Origin: Phaseolus vulgaris
Lineage: Eukaryota > Streptophyta > Magnoliopsida > Fabales > Fabaceae
NCBI RefSeq assembly: GCF_000499845.2
Contig: NC_023758.2
Location: 42,701,524 to 42,765,523 of the forward strand
Length of the DNA stretch: 64,000 bases
Direction: 5' to 3'
The number at the start of each line of letters is the position of its first letter. The stretch's first letter is position 1. Shown here piece by piece: positions 36,901-48,273 of this stretch. Under the pieces are notes generated by a model. The model was not told where the DNA came from, searched no databases, and worked only from the letters and a program-made list of their open reading frames with translations. The translations under genes and the position numbers were made by a program.

Positions 36901-37791
36901 GCAGAACCAATTATTTTTAAGGAGTTTTTGTCTTGAATGTGACAACCATTAGAATCAAAGATAAGAACACAAGATAGTCTATCAACCAGTTTTGTTACTA
37001 AAAGAAGATTAAAAGTGAAGCAAGGAATATACAAAACATTGTTTATGACATGATTTTGATTGAGAAAAACACTTCCAGAATAATTGGCAATGACTTGATT
37101 TCCATTTGGTAAAATTTGACATAAATAGGATCAATTGATGATACGAAGTGAAGTAAGTTAAGGATGAACAAATGTGATCAGTAGCACCACTATCAATAAT
37201 CAATGGACTAGAAGAAGAAATAGAGTTATTACCAGTTTGTGTTGTCATGTTGGAAGGAATAACAGAGACTTGACTAAAAACATTGTCATTGGATTTGACC
37301 TGTTGTAAAAGAGCTAACAATGTTTGATACTGCTCAGGAGTAAAACCAATTTGTTGAGACTCCACTTCTGACTTTGAACCTTTATGATTCTGCTCATTAT
37401 TGTTAAATTTTGTATTGTGAAAGGCTGCATGACTTTGATGATGGTTCTGATTTTTAAATTTGAAATAAGGTGGAAAACCACGCTTTTTATAGCATGTATC
37501 AATGGTATGCCCTGTCTTTCCACAATAACTGTAAATTTTGGAAGTATATCCTCCTGCATAGCTTCCTCTTTCATATCCACCACCCATGCCATAGGTCGTA
37601 GCATTGTTATTATAACCTGTTTTGCTAGTAGCAATCATTGCCTTGGATTGATCACCAAAAACTTGCCTCTCTTGTTGTGTAATGAGAGAGTAAACTCTAT
37701 TCAATGATGAATTATCTGATAAACTAACATGGTAAGGTGAATAAAGATATTGTGAGGGATCAACAACTTCACCCATAGATAAATATAGCAA
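33929..37791 (-). pseudogene. Copia gag-pol of copy 1, broken
   Basis: Read on the minus strand. The gag start MGEVVDPSQ lies near 37776 and runs straight from LSDNSS into LNRVYSLITQQER. About 200 codons of gag core present in the sister copy are therefore deleted. The zinc knuckle reads YSYCGKTGHTIDTC, having lost its first Cys. The protease has IDSGATDHIC. The integrase finger reads LWNFRLGH where the sister has LWHFRLGH. The integrase core, the reverse transcriptase (LVYVDDIILTGND near 34930) and RNase H ([19 protein letters not shown]) follow, split over several frames near 34440, 35250, 36490 and 36640-36740. It cannot make a working polyprotein. Confidence 0.88.
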
Positions 37792-37806
37792 CCAGAGCTC
37801 TAATCA

Positions 37807-37966
37807 GACAAAATAAAGGTTATTCACCTCTATAAAGAGAAACAACTGATAATTAGAAAAGACACCAAATTATTCTCTTCTATAAAGAAAAACAACTTAT
37901 AATTAGAAAAGATACCAAATTAATATTAGGATCCTTCTATAACTCTGGTATGCGTATCTTTTAATA
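37807..37966 (-). repeat. Internally shortened 5' LTR of copia copy 1
   Basis: Only the first 160 bases of the LTR are present (TATTAAAAGATACGC to TTTATTTTGTC). The remaining roughly 220 bases are missing, and a primer-site-like sequence and gag follow directly. Confidence 0.75.
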
Positions 37967-37971
37967 ATAGA

Positions 37972-38898
37972 TAAGTCTGTTAAATCGTTTATCGAAGATG
38001 GTTTACTGTGCTTAATTCTTGGGAGTCATGTTCCTCTTTTTATATCCATATTAGAGTCATTTTCTTATAACACGTAAAGTGGAATTCTTAATGGCCAACA
38101 CCAACCTCCCTTGAATGTATTCTTCTATAATGATGGATTGAAGTGGACAGAAAATAAACCCAACAATTAGCATTCATATTCTGTTTACAAATCTGCATTT
38201 CACATTTCAGAGACATCAACTTTGTCTACCTTTTCTAATTTAATTAATTTTTATATTATTATATATATATATATCTCATAAATTCGAAATTCATAAATAA
38301 AATGTAGATGAACCAATTTGATAAATGAACCAATTTGAAATGTTCTTTAAGCATTCATTAGTTTTAGTGTATTACGTTAATTAAATTTTATGTTATTATG
38401 CGTTTATACGTATATATTACGGTAGGCAAAATAAAACAAAAATTGTACCACCATTTACTTAAGAAATATATATCCCACGACTTTTAAAAAAAAACTATAC
38501 AATATAGATACGGCACATGGAGCAGAAGAATCTTTGGCAGAAGATGACAAAAGCGAGCAATATGATAACATTTGTAAATTAGAACTTGGTGCAGTTTAAA
38601 TTAAGTAAAGCGTAAGTTCTAACCATTCATTAATTAAAATTTATGGTCATTAAAACATGAGAAGAAAGCAACAGCTAAACTAATCAAAGTCAAGTATAAA
38701 CCAATCTCAACCTAATACAAATAGTAAAGAAGAGGTTAATTAGGTCATTAATTTGTTAAAAAATTTATGGAATGACGTGCAAGGCAAACTTCATCTGCAG
38801 AAGGCAAAAGTTCCGATCCTCTGTGGTGGTGCCCCCAGATGTGTGACTCCAAAGACAGAGCAACGAGTTCCTGTGGTGTTGGGTTGTGAAAAGTGAAG
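37972..38898. other. Intergenic, upstream of the MFS gene
   Basis: AT-rich DNA with a TA microsatellite near 38257-38273. No TATA box was singled out. Probably includes the MFS promoter. Confidence 0.4.
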
Positions 38899-41800
38899 AT
38901 GAAATCAGAGACAGCGACACTGGTGCTGGTGAATCTAGCAAGTATTATGCAGAGAGCAGATGAGTCGTTGCTTCCAGGAGTGTACAAAGAGGTTGGTGAG
39001 GATCTCAACGCTGACCCCACTGCGTTGGGTTCGCTCACACTCTTTAGGTCACTTGTTCAGTCTCTCTGTTACCCTCTGGCGGCGTACCTCGCCACGCGTC
39101 ACAACCGTGCTCATGTCATAGCTCTCGGTGCTTTTCTTTGGGCTGCTGCTACCTTCCTCGTTGCCATCTCCTCCACCTTCACACAGGTTCTTCCTAACCG
39201 CCTTCTTCTCCTCATCACTTCTTTTCTTATATAACACAACTTTTAGACCTAGATCTCAATCTTATAAATCAGAATAACTGTTTATAATCAAATCAGATGC
39301 TCCTCTATCACACATTTCAAAATGTAAAAATGAAATACTTACAAGTAATTAGATAAAGGTCCATTAAAAGATAATAAATTAAACTAAACAACAATTATTT
39401 TGAGCTTAATTAGAATGCAGAACTATTAAACATAAAAAAAATAAATTAAATTTGAACAGTTTTGAGAAATACACAATTAAAATTAAGTATAAATCAAGTC
39501 AGTTATTGTATTAAAACTTTTCAAATATTGCATTAAATTAAATAAAAAAAGTTATTTATAATCCAGATTGAATCGTTTTACTGGTGTCTAAATATGTAAG
39601 AGTTAAAAAAGCCAAATTTATAGTAAATGTTTGACCAACTATTCTTCATAAAAGAATGAAGTTCTGTTGTATCTAACATGATATTTTACCAGAAAGGAAA
39701 TTAATGAACACAGTCTAGAAAAGGCTTCTCCTCTTTCTCATTCCATTTGTGTCATAAAACTGTGATTAACTTTCAATAGTGTCCAAAAGTTACATAATCA
39801 TACGACTTGTTCAAAATGTAAAAGATACAAGTATAACCAACATCAAGATAATTTGCTTTAAAAAATTATAATTTTGTATGGATCATGTTTTTTTTGGCCC
39901 AAGTTTTCCTAGAATCATGTGCGTGTTTCCTTACACCTTGGTGTTGCATAATATGGATTATCAGGTTGCAATTTCAAGAGGTTTGAATGGGATAGGACTT
40001 GCCATTGTTATTCCAGCAATTCAGTCTCTGGTTGCTGACTCAACCGTGGATAACAACCGTGGTATGGCTTTTGGGTGGCTGCAACTCACAGGAAACTTAG
40101 GAAGCATCATTGGTGGACTCTGCTCTGTACTTATAGCCTCAACCACAGTTGCAGGTATACCTGGGTGGAGAATAGCTTTTCATCTGGTTGCACTGATCAG
40201 TATTATAGTGGGAATATTGGTCCGTCTCTTCGCTAATGATCCACACTATTCAAAGAGCGATGACAAAGCAACAAAAGAAGCTCCAAACAAGTCCTTTTGT
40301 TCTGAAATGAAAGACCTAATGAAGGAAGCAAAGTCGGTGATTAGAATTCCAACTTTTCAGATAATTGTGGCTCAGGGAGTGTTTGGATCATTCCCCTGGT
40401 CAGGTTTGTCATTTGCCACGCTTTGGTTAGAACTAATAGGATTCTCCCATGTAACAACAGCAACTCTTTGGACCTTATTTATTGTTGCTGCATCATTTGG
40501 ATCTCTATTTGGAGGGTGGATGGGAGATTTTTTATCCCAAAAGTTACCCAACTCTGGTAGAATAGTACTGTCACAAATAAGCGCTGGTTCAGTGATTCCT
40601 TTAGCAGCAATTTTGCTGTTGGGATTGCCAGATGATTCATCCACTGCCTTCATGCATGGTCTTGTTCTAGTCATCATGGGATTCACCTCTGCCTGGAATG
40701 CTCCGGCGACTAACAAGTACGTTTCCATAACTCTAATACCTTATGTTTTTTCATATTCAGAATGACTATATTTTGTCTAAGCTGTGAGGAATTCTTATAC
40801 TAGTACATGGCCTCAATCCCTTTATAAACAATAGAGATAAGTCAAAGTGTTTTCTAACATCAAAACATCAAACAGAGATGTAAGGTGGAAGAAAGGGTTC
40901 TTCCTATAAGGTTTATAAGCTATAATCAAACACTTTCTCTAATTAATATGGGATTCTAGTTTTTTAATTCAATCTCGCTGATGATTTATGTGACTTTTCT
41001 TAGTTCGTTCTTGATGTTGTTTTATTATGTGAGTTTAGCAGACAAGTTTAATGAAATATTATTGTAGTAAATATGGGTGATAAAAGATAATTTGAAGATG
41101 GTAAAAAATATAGGGGAGCTTATATAGATTTTTCATATTTAAAAGTCTATGTATAAGTTTCATTCACCACTTCTCTATGATGGTGTTGTTTAAATGCACT
41201 TTTCTAGATAATTTCAGATTATCTTAGCTTGGAGAGTTGTGTATTTATCCTATAGACTATCATATTTCGATACTCAATAGATTTTTACACTTAAATTTAC
41301 TCTTTTTCTTTATTTATTTTTTAAATAATGAAAAAGATTGTTTAGTCTTTTTCTTTATTTTTTTTTAATAATGACAAAGATTGTTTGGCACCATGACTAT
41401 AAAAACATCCATTTGAAAACCTACTAATATTAATTTATTGAATTAGTAAATGAGTATATTTATTTTTTTGTCATTACTTAAAAAATCATTAAATAAAAAT
41501 TAATTTTGAAGATAAAAATAATTAGTCATTATATTGAATAAATTATATACTATTTTAAATATTAAAAAGTTATTGGTATCTAAATTAGTTTATATTATTG
41601 GTTCTAACTAATATATATAATTTTAATTTAATTTAAATTAGTATTTAATTAGTTATCATGAATAATTCTGGCTACCAATTATTTAGATTCTAAAATTGTT
41701 AACTAAAACCTTGATTACTAATTAAATATATTTTTAGAAACTAATTATCAGTAACATAAACTAATTTAGATATCAATATTTTTTTAACTATAAAATAATA

Positions 41801-42929
41801 TAATTTTATCAATATAACAATTAATTATTTTTATCTTAGTTTATATTTAATAATTTTAGTGTAACAAGTTTCACTATTATTTTAATAATTATGTTATGCA
41901 TTCTAAAGTGACGGTTCAAAACATTATTTTTCTTATAAATTTAAATTTTATTTTCTTAGTTGTTATTTTTTGGCAAGTTTTTTTAAAATAATGTCTTGTG
42001 GATTCTAAAAAATTATATCAATATAATAATAATAAATCTATAATTAGTTATAATATTTGGATCTAGTTTTATCCTTATTAAACCCACTTCATTTTAAGAT
42101 AATAGAGAATTAATAATCATATAATGAAAAAATTTATTAATATGTTGATATTAGAATCACTTTCTAATTGTAATTTTTTAATTAAAAAAAATATTATAAT
42201 TTTATTTACAACAAGCATTTATTCTTATTAAAAAAATTATCTTTTACTAGTTATAAAAAAATGGCGGTCATAAATATTTTGATGATGAATATAAAATCAT
42301 AATGAAAGCTTTAGCAATAAAAGATGGTGTTGATAAGTTTCAAGGCAAATGGAAGTAAAGAAAAAGATTGTGCAGCTAAGAAGGGTTTAACAGTGATTAA
42401 ATGGAGGTTTGTTTAGTTGAATTTGAAATGTAACAGTGTGGACAGTCCAATATTTGCAGAAATAGTCCCTGAGAAGTCCCGAACAGCTATATATGCTTTG
42501 GATTGTTCATTTGAGTCTATCTTGGCATCCTTTGCTCCTCCAATTGTTGGAGTATTGGCTCAGCGTGTTTATGGTTACAGACCAATCCCAAGCGGATCCT
42601 CGGATTCTGTGGGGATTCAAACTGACAGGGAAAATGCTGCGTCTCTGGCTAAGGCACTTTACACTGCAATTTTAATTCCGATGATAATCTGTGTCTCCGT
42701 CTATTCATTGCTTTACTTCACGTACCCAAGGGACAGGGAACGAGCAAAAATGGTATCCTTAGTGGACTCAGAAATGCACCATCTACAATGGGAAGATGCC
42801 ACTAAAGAACAACATTGCCAAGTTTCTGATGTAGAATCAAATGGGGTGAATGGTAAGGAAAGTAGCAACTTTGACATCGATTGTCCCAGGGGAGATGAAG
42901 ATGATGACAAGAAAGTTTTGTTGTCCTAG
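38899..42929 (+). CDS. Major facilitator superfamily transporter (plant UNE2/At1g78130-like)
   Basis: Three exons, 38899-39186, 39965-40716 and 42446-42929, joined by GT-AG introns into a 507-residue protein. The second junction restores the family wording APATN-NPIFAEIVPEKSR. About 12 hydrophobic segments are expected: NLASIMQRADESLLPGVYKEV and RHNRAHVIALGAFLWAAATF in exon 1; SRGLNGIGLA, MAFGWLQLTGNLGSIIGG and PGWRIAFHLVALIS in the first part of exon 2; a cytoplasmic loop, then more membrane segments; exon 3 supplies the last ones. The C-terminal tail is hydrophilic and acidic (DEDDDKK). The frame is open upstream from 38893 by GTG only, so ATG 38899 is used. Substrate is unknown; relatives are annotated simply as MFS proteins. 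Intron 2 (1.7 kb) carries a MITE-like element. Confidence 0.92.
41473..41878. mobile_element. MITE-like inverted-repeat element, copy 2, in MFS intron 2
   Basis: Same family as the element at 6277-6645. Shared words include CTACCAATTATTTAGATT, TTAATTAG..TTCTA and AATTTAGATA(T)C. The ends read AAAAAATCATTAAATAAAAA and TTTATATTTAATAATTTTAG as inverted partners. There is no coding capacity. It sits about 750 bases after the donor and 570 before the acceptor, so splicing need not be disturbed. Confidence 0.65.
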
Positions 42930-44292
42930 TATTACTTCACTTTTGCAAGGAAACAGTGGTTCATTTGATCAACAAAAATTATATTTTGTTATAGATAGCT
43001 TTTTTGTTCCAGAATAAATATCTATTGGACAACTCTGAAAATTGTTGATATGATGTTTATTAATTATTTTTTAATGAATGTATCATGTTCAATCATTCTT
43101 GATGTCTCAAAGTCCCCTGGCATGACTTTACGTAAATCTTGCTTAATTTAATATTTTATTAATATATATATATATATATAATAAAATTAAACTAAATTAA
43201 AACAATAAATAAAATAATAGATATCAACATTCCAACATAATCCAAATCCAACATATATAATCCAAACTATCCAACATATATCATCCAAACTAATTTCAAA
43301 CATGATATATCGCACCAATATTATGCGTTGCAACTATAATATTCATTAGAACAATCAAACATCATCCAATGCAATGACTCAATCATAAAACAAAATTCAA
43401 AAGTAATTTCAAGTTCAAACTTAATCAAATTCAAACATAACATAATTCAAAAATTCAAATCAAGTTGAAATATAATCAACAATCCAAATGAACTTGAAAC
43501 ATAATCCAAGATCCAAAACTTTAAGATAAATTATCCAAACTAAACCAAAATAAAGTAGAAACATAGTCCAAATGAAGTTCAACTTTTTGAAGTTCCTAAT
43601 AATAAACATAATCGATATCTTCATGTGGCATTGTTCATGTTGTTTTTCTTGTCGGTTTGGTGGTTGTTGTCACTTCTGCACTTGTTCAAATTGTTGTTGT
43701 TACTTCTGCACTTGTTCAAATTTCAAATGCACTTTGTGCATAACCAATGATTTCAATTGTCGACTAAGTCTCTCACTGTCTTCCTCTTCCCTATAATTTC
43801 AGACTTGTTATTTAAGCTACAGAATGTTGGGTGATTGTTGTAGTTCAAATGTGCTTCATGCATGAAGTGAAAAGAAAGGAAAGACGACACTAACCAATTA
43901 TTTCAATTGTCGATTAAGTCTCTCGTTGTCTTCTCTATAATTTCGGACTTGTTCCTTTACCTATAGAATGTATTTTGAATCATGAGAGGAAGTCGAACCT
44001 CCATGATGTTTCAGACTATCACTTAATTTAATCTATGGACAAGTTCTCCAACCTCCGATCTTTCTTCTTTTCACCTGCAACAAGAAGTCAACTTTTAGTC
44101 CTTATTCTATCTTCCTTTGCAGGGATCTATGTGGGATGATTCAGATTGTCCAGTATAAGATGCTGCCTCAAATCTAGCTTGAGAAAATCTACTCTAAAAA
44201 TCTCCCTGTTATTTTGTTTTCATAGATTAAAATTATCTCATATATACAATACACATCCAAAATAAACAGGAAAGAATCAAACTCACCTGTGT
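42930..44292. other. Intergenic with short duplications
   Basis: Contains the MFS 3' flank, a TA microsatellite at about 43162-43183, and then a stretch (43210-43570) with many TCCAAAC / AACATAATCCAA words. At 43670-43735 TTCTGCACTTGTTCAAATT is repeated, and TTTCAATTGTCGA(C/T)TAAGTCTCTC occurs near 43752 and 43907, so a segment has been duplicated. No gene is recognised. Confidence 0.4.
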
Positions 44293-44920
44293 TCATCTCG
44301 ATCTTTCATGAAAATATCTCGATCTTTCATGAAAATAGACAGAGTTCACAACACCAAAAGATGCACCAATGTCATAAAAAAACTGAATTCTGAATGTGAC
44401 TGTCCATCTTTTTGGGAAACAATCCATTCTTCTACACAACAACAACACCCTCCGAGTTAGCATAAATTGTTGCAAGATTCTTACTAGCTCTCGTCTTCTT
44501 CCTCCTTTCCATATTCTTACTCATTCCTTCACTAGGATTCACTACCAAACTTGAATTGTGGTCCACTCCAATGGCCTGCAGCCCCTGATTGACATCAACC
44601 TGGTTATTATTGGGAAGCAAGTTTACAGCAATGCCCAGAGGATTAACACTTATAATCTCCTCGATCTTCTGCTTCCTCATCTTCTTCACCACAGCCCCAT
44701 CCAAACTCTGTTGCATGTTAAGTTTGACATCATGGGGGAGACGACTGCAAATTGAAGCATTCCCTTTCTGGCAAGCAAGGTGTTCCTTAATCCTACGAAT
44801 CCCACCACCCTCGAACATCTTCAAAAAATATATGCACTTCAGTTGCACCTTGTCACTATTCTTAAACATCTGGACATGTTTCCATATTGGGTCATGTTTT
44901 TGTGAGGTAATTGGCACCAG
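44293..44920 (-). pseudogene. BED zinc-finger / hAT-derived protein, truncated and broken
   Basis: Minus-strand translation reads LVPITSQKHDPIWKHVQMF, KNSDKVQLKCIYFLKMFEGG, GIRRIKEHLACQKGNASIC, GLQAIGVDHNSSLVVNPSEG, MSKNMERRKKTRASKN and YANSEGV. This is the start of the plant BED-finger, hAT-dimerisation protein family (At3g17450-like). After a stop and a frame change the family wording resumes (LFPK-like, FFYDIGASFGVVNSVYF) and then ends in a duplicated FHERSRY. Relatives start with an ATG where this copy has CTG (LVPITS), and the second finger Cys (CVYC in relatives) is Phe here. The remainder of the usual roughly 900-residue protein is absent. Host function has probably been lost. Confidence 0.75.
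44308..44345. repeat. Short direct duplication at the broken end of the BED pseudogene
   Basis: ATCTCGATCTTTCATGAAAA occurs twice in direct succession, producing the repeated FHERSRY on the minus strand. It marks the point where homology to the gene family stops. Confidence 0.6.
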
Positions 44921-45860
44921 CCTAGGAGAGTGGATTGTAACAAATTGCATGCATGCCAAGTAGAGGTAGCAGGGGCCTACTTCTCTGTTCTCTTTCAATG
45001 TCTATCTCTTCAGCACTCTGTGAGTGCTAATCAAGAACCATTGGTATCACCATTAAAACAATGTCGTGGTAACAATTTCCTATCAATAATAAACAAAAAC
45101 TAAACTAAGCTTACAGCACCAGAACAAGAGTCAATTAAAACAGAAAAAACAAATGAACATTAGCAAGATTAAATTTCAGTCGAATGCAATTTATTCACAA
45201 AAATCCTCAATTAACACCAAACGAAATTTGTTTAAAATTCTTTCAACACGTATATAAACAAAACACTAAAACATTGATAGCATACAAAAGTGAATTCGAA
45301 TACACAAACAAACGGAATAAGTGGATGGAGTGAGAGATATGATTTGGAATCTACAGTGGAAAGGAAAACAAATTAGAAAAATAAAAATCCTAGATAATGG
45401 AAAAACGCTTACTTGTTGGCGCCAAAGGTTACAGAATCATCAGATCGGCGAGGGCTGTCTTGAAAACAACATCGAATCAATCCAAATCGCAGGCTTCGAT
45501 TCATTGCTCTCATGGACGATCACATTCACAACTTGCGTGGAAAGTTGGATGGGAATGGAGATTTGTTCAGTGATTTGTGGATTTAGGGTTTTGAGACACC
45601 TCTAAGAATTTTTGGAACAAAGGCATTCTTGGGGTTTTTGAGAATCAAGATTTTTCACAATTAAGGATTTCTGAAACTCTTTTGGACTCGAGAACCTGTA
45701 GGGAGATTTGGGATGAAGATTAAATCCATTTTATGTTTTTAATTTGGAAAAGTTTTATTAACACTGGAAGAACATACATTTCACAATCAAATATAATAAT
45801 ATAATAATTTTACTTTTATTTTACCATGCATCTTGTTTGAGTCGTGATATATTGATATAT
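44921..45860. other. Intergenic; possible non-coding first exon of the BED-family pseudogene
   Basis: On the minus strand about 45600-45412 has the character of a leader exon (balanced base composition, no stops cluster) and ends CAACAA followed by GTAAGC, a good donor. A matching acceptor TTGATAG lies near 45078. This fits an upstream 5' UTR exon of the BED gene. The plus-strand frame at 45321-45605 is its shadow. Confidence 0.3.
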
Positions 45861-45959
45861 TCATGTCCTCTAACACTAACATACATTGTAAACTCTCAAT
45901 GACATGATAGAGTAACATTGTGATGCAATAACAACGTGAACTTTAAAATAGGATAAAAA

Positions 45960-46440
45960 AATATATATTATATCGTTTCTTAGAACTGATGTAATATGTT
46001 TTTTATTCAGAATGACACATATTACATTGGTTAAGTTATTTAATCGATGTAATATATGATCTATATTAAAAAAAATTGTTTTCTTTTTCATAAAGAGTGG
46101 TGGATCGTAAACGTCACATAGGTAATCACTTACACAGGTAACCAGTTTCGGATGTGTCAGTATATGTGGAAGAACTTGTGGTTGGGTAACCAGTTCTGGT
46201 AGGGTTATTACATCGGTTAAGCTATCTAACCGATGTAATATATGATTTTTACATCGATTAAGTCATCTAACCGATGTAATATATGTTTTTTATTAAAAAA
46301 AATGATTTTTTTCATGAAGAGTTGGTGACCATAAACCTCACATAGGTAACCACTTACACACATGGATAACCAATTTTGTGTGCGTCACATAAGTAACCAC
46401 TTACAAACACATAGGTAACCAGTTTTATGTGTGCTACGGG
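45960..46440. repeat. Duplicated segment with ACATCGGTTA palindromes (CACTA-like subterminal repeats)
   Basis: A unit of roughly 240 bases occurs twice: TCTAACCGATGTAATATATG, then AT-rich DNA, then AACCTCACATAGGTAACCAC-like words. Between the units ACATCGGTTA and TAACCGATGT form a hairpin with a 7-base loop at about 46210-46237. GGTAACCA(C/G)TT recurs at least six times. Such arrays are typical of CACTA subterminal regions, but no CACTA terminus was found here. Confidence 0.5.
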
Positions 46441-46706
46441 TCATATATTATAATATAAAGTCAGTGTCACATCCTCACCAAATATTACGTCTGCAACATC
46501 AATTAATACGATCCAAGCGATATCGTATTAATGACATAGGGGTTAATAAAACATTTTTCATCTTGTTTTGCCATGCTCCCTCCATCCATAAGAAAGTCAA
46601 CTATTTCTTGGAGTGCAATAGCTTTGTTTAACCTTAACTTTCAAATTTTCACAAAATCATGTCTAATTTGTTTTCCTTGCATATCTTATATTGTCTTAAT
46701 CCTAAA

Positions 46707-46710
<4 letters not shown>

Positions 46711-46742
<32 letters not shown>
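46711..46742. repeat. TA microsatellite
   Basis: An uninterrupted TA run of about 32 bases. Confidence 0.85.
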
Positions 46743-46744
<2 letters not shown>

Positions 46745-48097
46745 GAATGGGTAACGAGACAATCCACAAACTTTATATATATAATTATATTACAACTTTA
46801 ATATTATTATTTTAATATTTTTATCATTTAATTGTAATTTTTTTTATTATTATATTTTTTTAAAATCCATTTTTACGAATTTATCTTGTATAATGAAAAA
46901 ATGATAAAAGGATTGAAATGTATTTCTATTACAGGAAGCATTGGAAGATATGTTCTGAGCCTGAACCCTTCTCTTTGCACTGTCACAAAAGTCAATAGTA
47001 TAGATTTATATGGTAAAATGAATTCAAACAATTTTGTTATAGGCTCCTTATAACTTCATTGGTATAGATTGAGAATTTTTCAAACAAAAACTTTAGGATG
47101 ATATAAAAAAACTACTATTCAAAATTATATTTTAATATTGATTAAAATAAACAAAGTTGATATCTTAATAAAAATATATGTACTCTTTTAGTTTATAAAT
47201 AAATATTAAAACCGGAAAATATTAACTAATATCGCAAAGTATCAATTAATTCATTGGAAAATAAAATATTTTGTTTTATTTTTTTAGAGATAAAAATATT
47301 TCTATTAAAAATTATTATATTGAAAAATGCTTAACTCTTTTTTTCTTAATAAATTAAAAATATTCAATAAATTGCATTTAATGTTGCTTAATCCATGCCC
47401 TCAAGACGCATAAGATTATAGGTTAGGAAGAGTTTTCTCATAATTGGTATAAAAGAAACTCATATAAATAATATGCAACATTAATTCCTTTAATTTCCAA
47501 AATTGCAAAATTGACATTTTTTTATCTCTCTGACAATATCAAAACAATGAGCAGTTTAATAATGACTAATGATTATTTTATTCTTAAAATTAGAAAAATA
47601 GTAACTAGACTATTCATGTTTTAGTTATTTAAAAAACTAAAATAAGTTTTTTATAATTTCAAGAGTTAAAGCATTAATTCAATGTATTACTCTTCCTTTG
47701 TTGTCTTGTGACCTTTTGACTTAATGGTCTATGCATTCGTCTGAACTCTAACAAGTGGATGATTTCTCCCTTAATTTATGCACAATATAAAAATGGGACG
47801 CGTGTAGAACAAATGTAAATAATTGAACCCTTTTGATTCTCTTCCTCAGGCTTATGGTGCAGAGATGGTTAAGATGAATCTGAGCCGTTGACTGGGCTAT
47901 CACACAGTTATCGGAGATGAGAGATGTATTAAACGGTGGAGATTAAAATAGTTGAAGTGAGGCATAGATAAGCAGTGAAATTGTACCATCTGAAACGGGC
48001 CATGTGATAGATCACCGTCTCCTACTACTTTGGCAGCACACAATTCCACTCGAACACTACCATTTTCCCACTTCACTCACTCGCCAATAGTGCAAAC
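46743..48097. other. Intergenic, upstream of the NQTK-repeat membrane protein gene
   Basis: AT-rich on the left, more balanced from about 47820 where the promoter of the next gene probably lies. No other gene seen. Confidence 0.4.
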
Positions 48098-48104
48098 TAT
48101 AAAA
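48098..48104 (+). promoter_or_regulatory. TATA box of the NQTK-repeat membrane protein gene
   Basis: TATAAAA, with CCAAT about 15 bases upstream, followed by CT-rich leader sequence. Distance to the ATG at 48274 is about 170 bases, a normal leader length. Confidence 0.6.
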
Positions 48105-48273
48105 TCCTACCCTTACTTATCACACTACCCTTCCCTTCCCTTTTTTCTTTCTTCCCTTCCCAAATCTTGATGCTAATAAATTCGCATGTGACCCTTCTAT
48201 GTATTAATTACTATATAGCTAGATCTTAGGGAGCCTCTGTTTGTAGATCTTGAAGCAGAAACCAGGAAAACCA

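Larger units (their letters stand above)
33616..37966 (-). mobile_element. Degenerate Ty1/copia LTR retrotransposon, copy 1
   Basis: Complete in outline: 3' LTR 33616-33993, gag-pol remnants, and a shortened 5' LTR at about 37807-37966. It is flanked on both sides by the 5-bp target duplication ATAGA (33611-33615 and 37967-37971). LTR ends are TATTA...TAATA rather than TG...CA. A polypurine GGCGGGG directly precedes the 3' LTR on the minus strand. Directly after the shortened 5' LTR a TGATTAGAGCTCTGG resembles the initiator-Met tRNA primer site. The LTRs differ at many positions, so the insertion is old. A sister copy lies at 51781-56102. Confidence 0.88.

Noticed and set aside
43572..43796. 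Cys-rich 74-codon frame
   Set aside because: The Cys richness comes from short TTCTGCACTTGTTCAAATT duplications and TTG/TGT runs; no zinc-finger spacing is conserved.
45321..45605. 94-codon plus-strand frame
   Set aside because: No domain; better explained as antisense of a leader exon belonging to the BED-family pseudogene.
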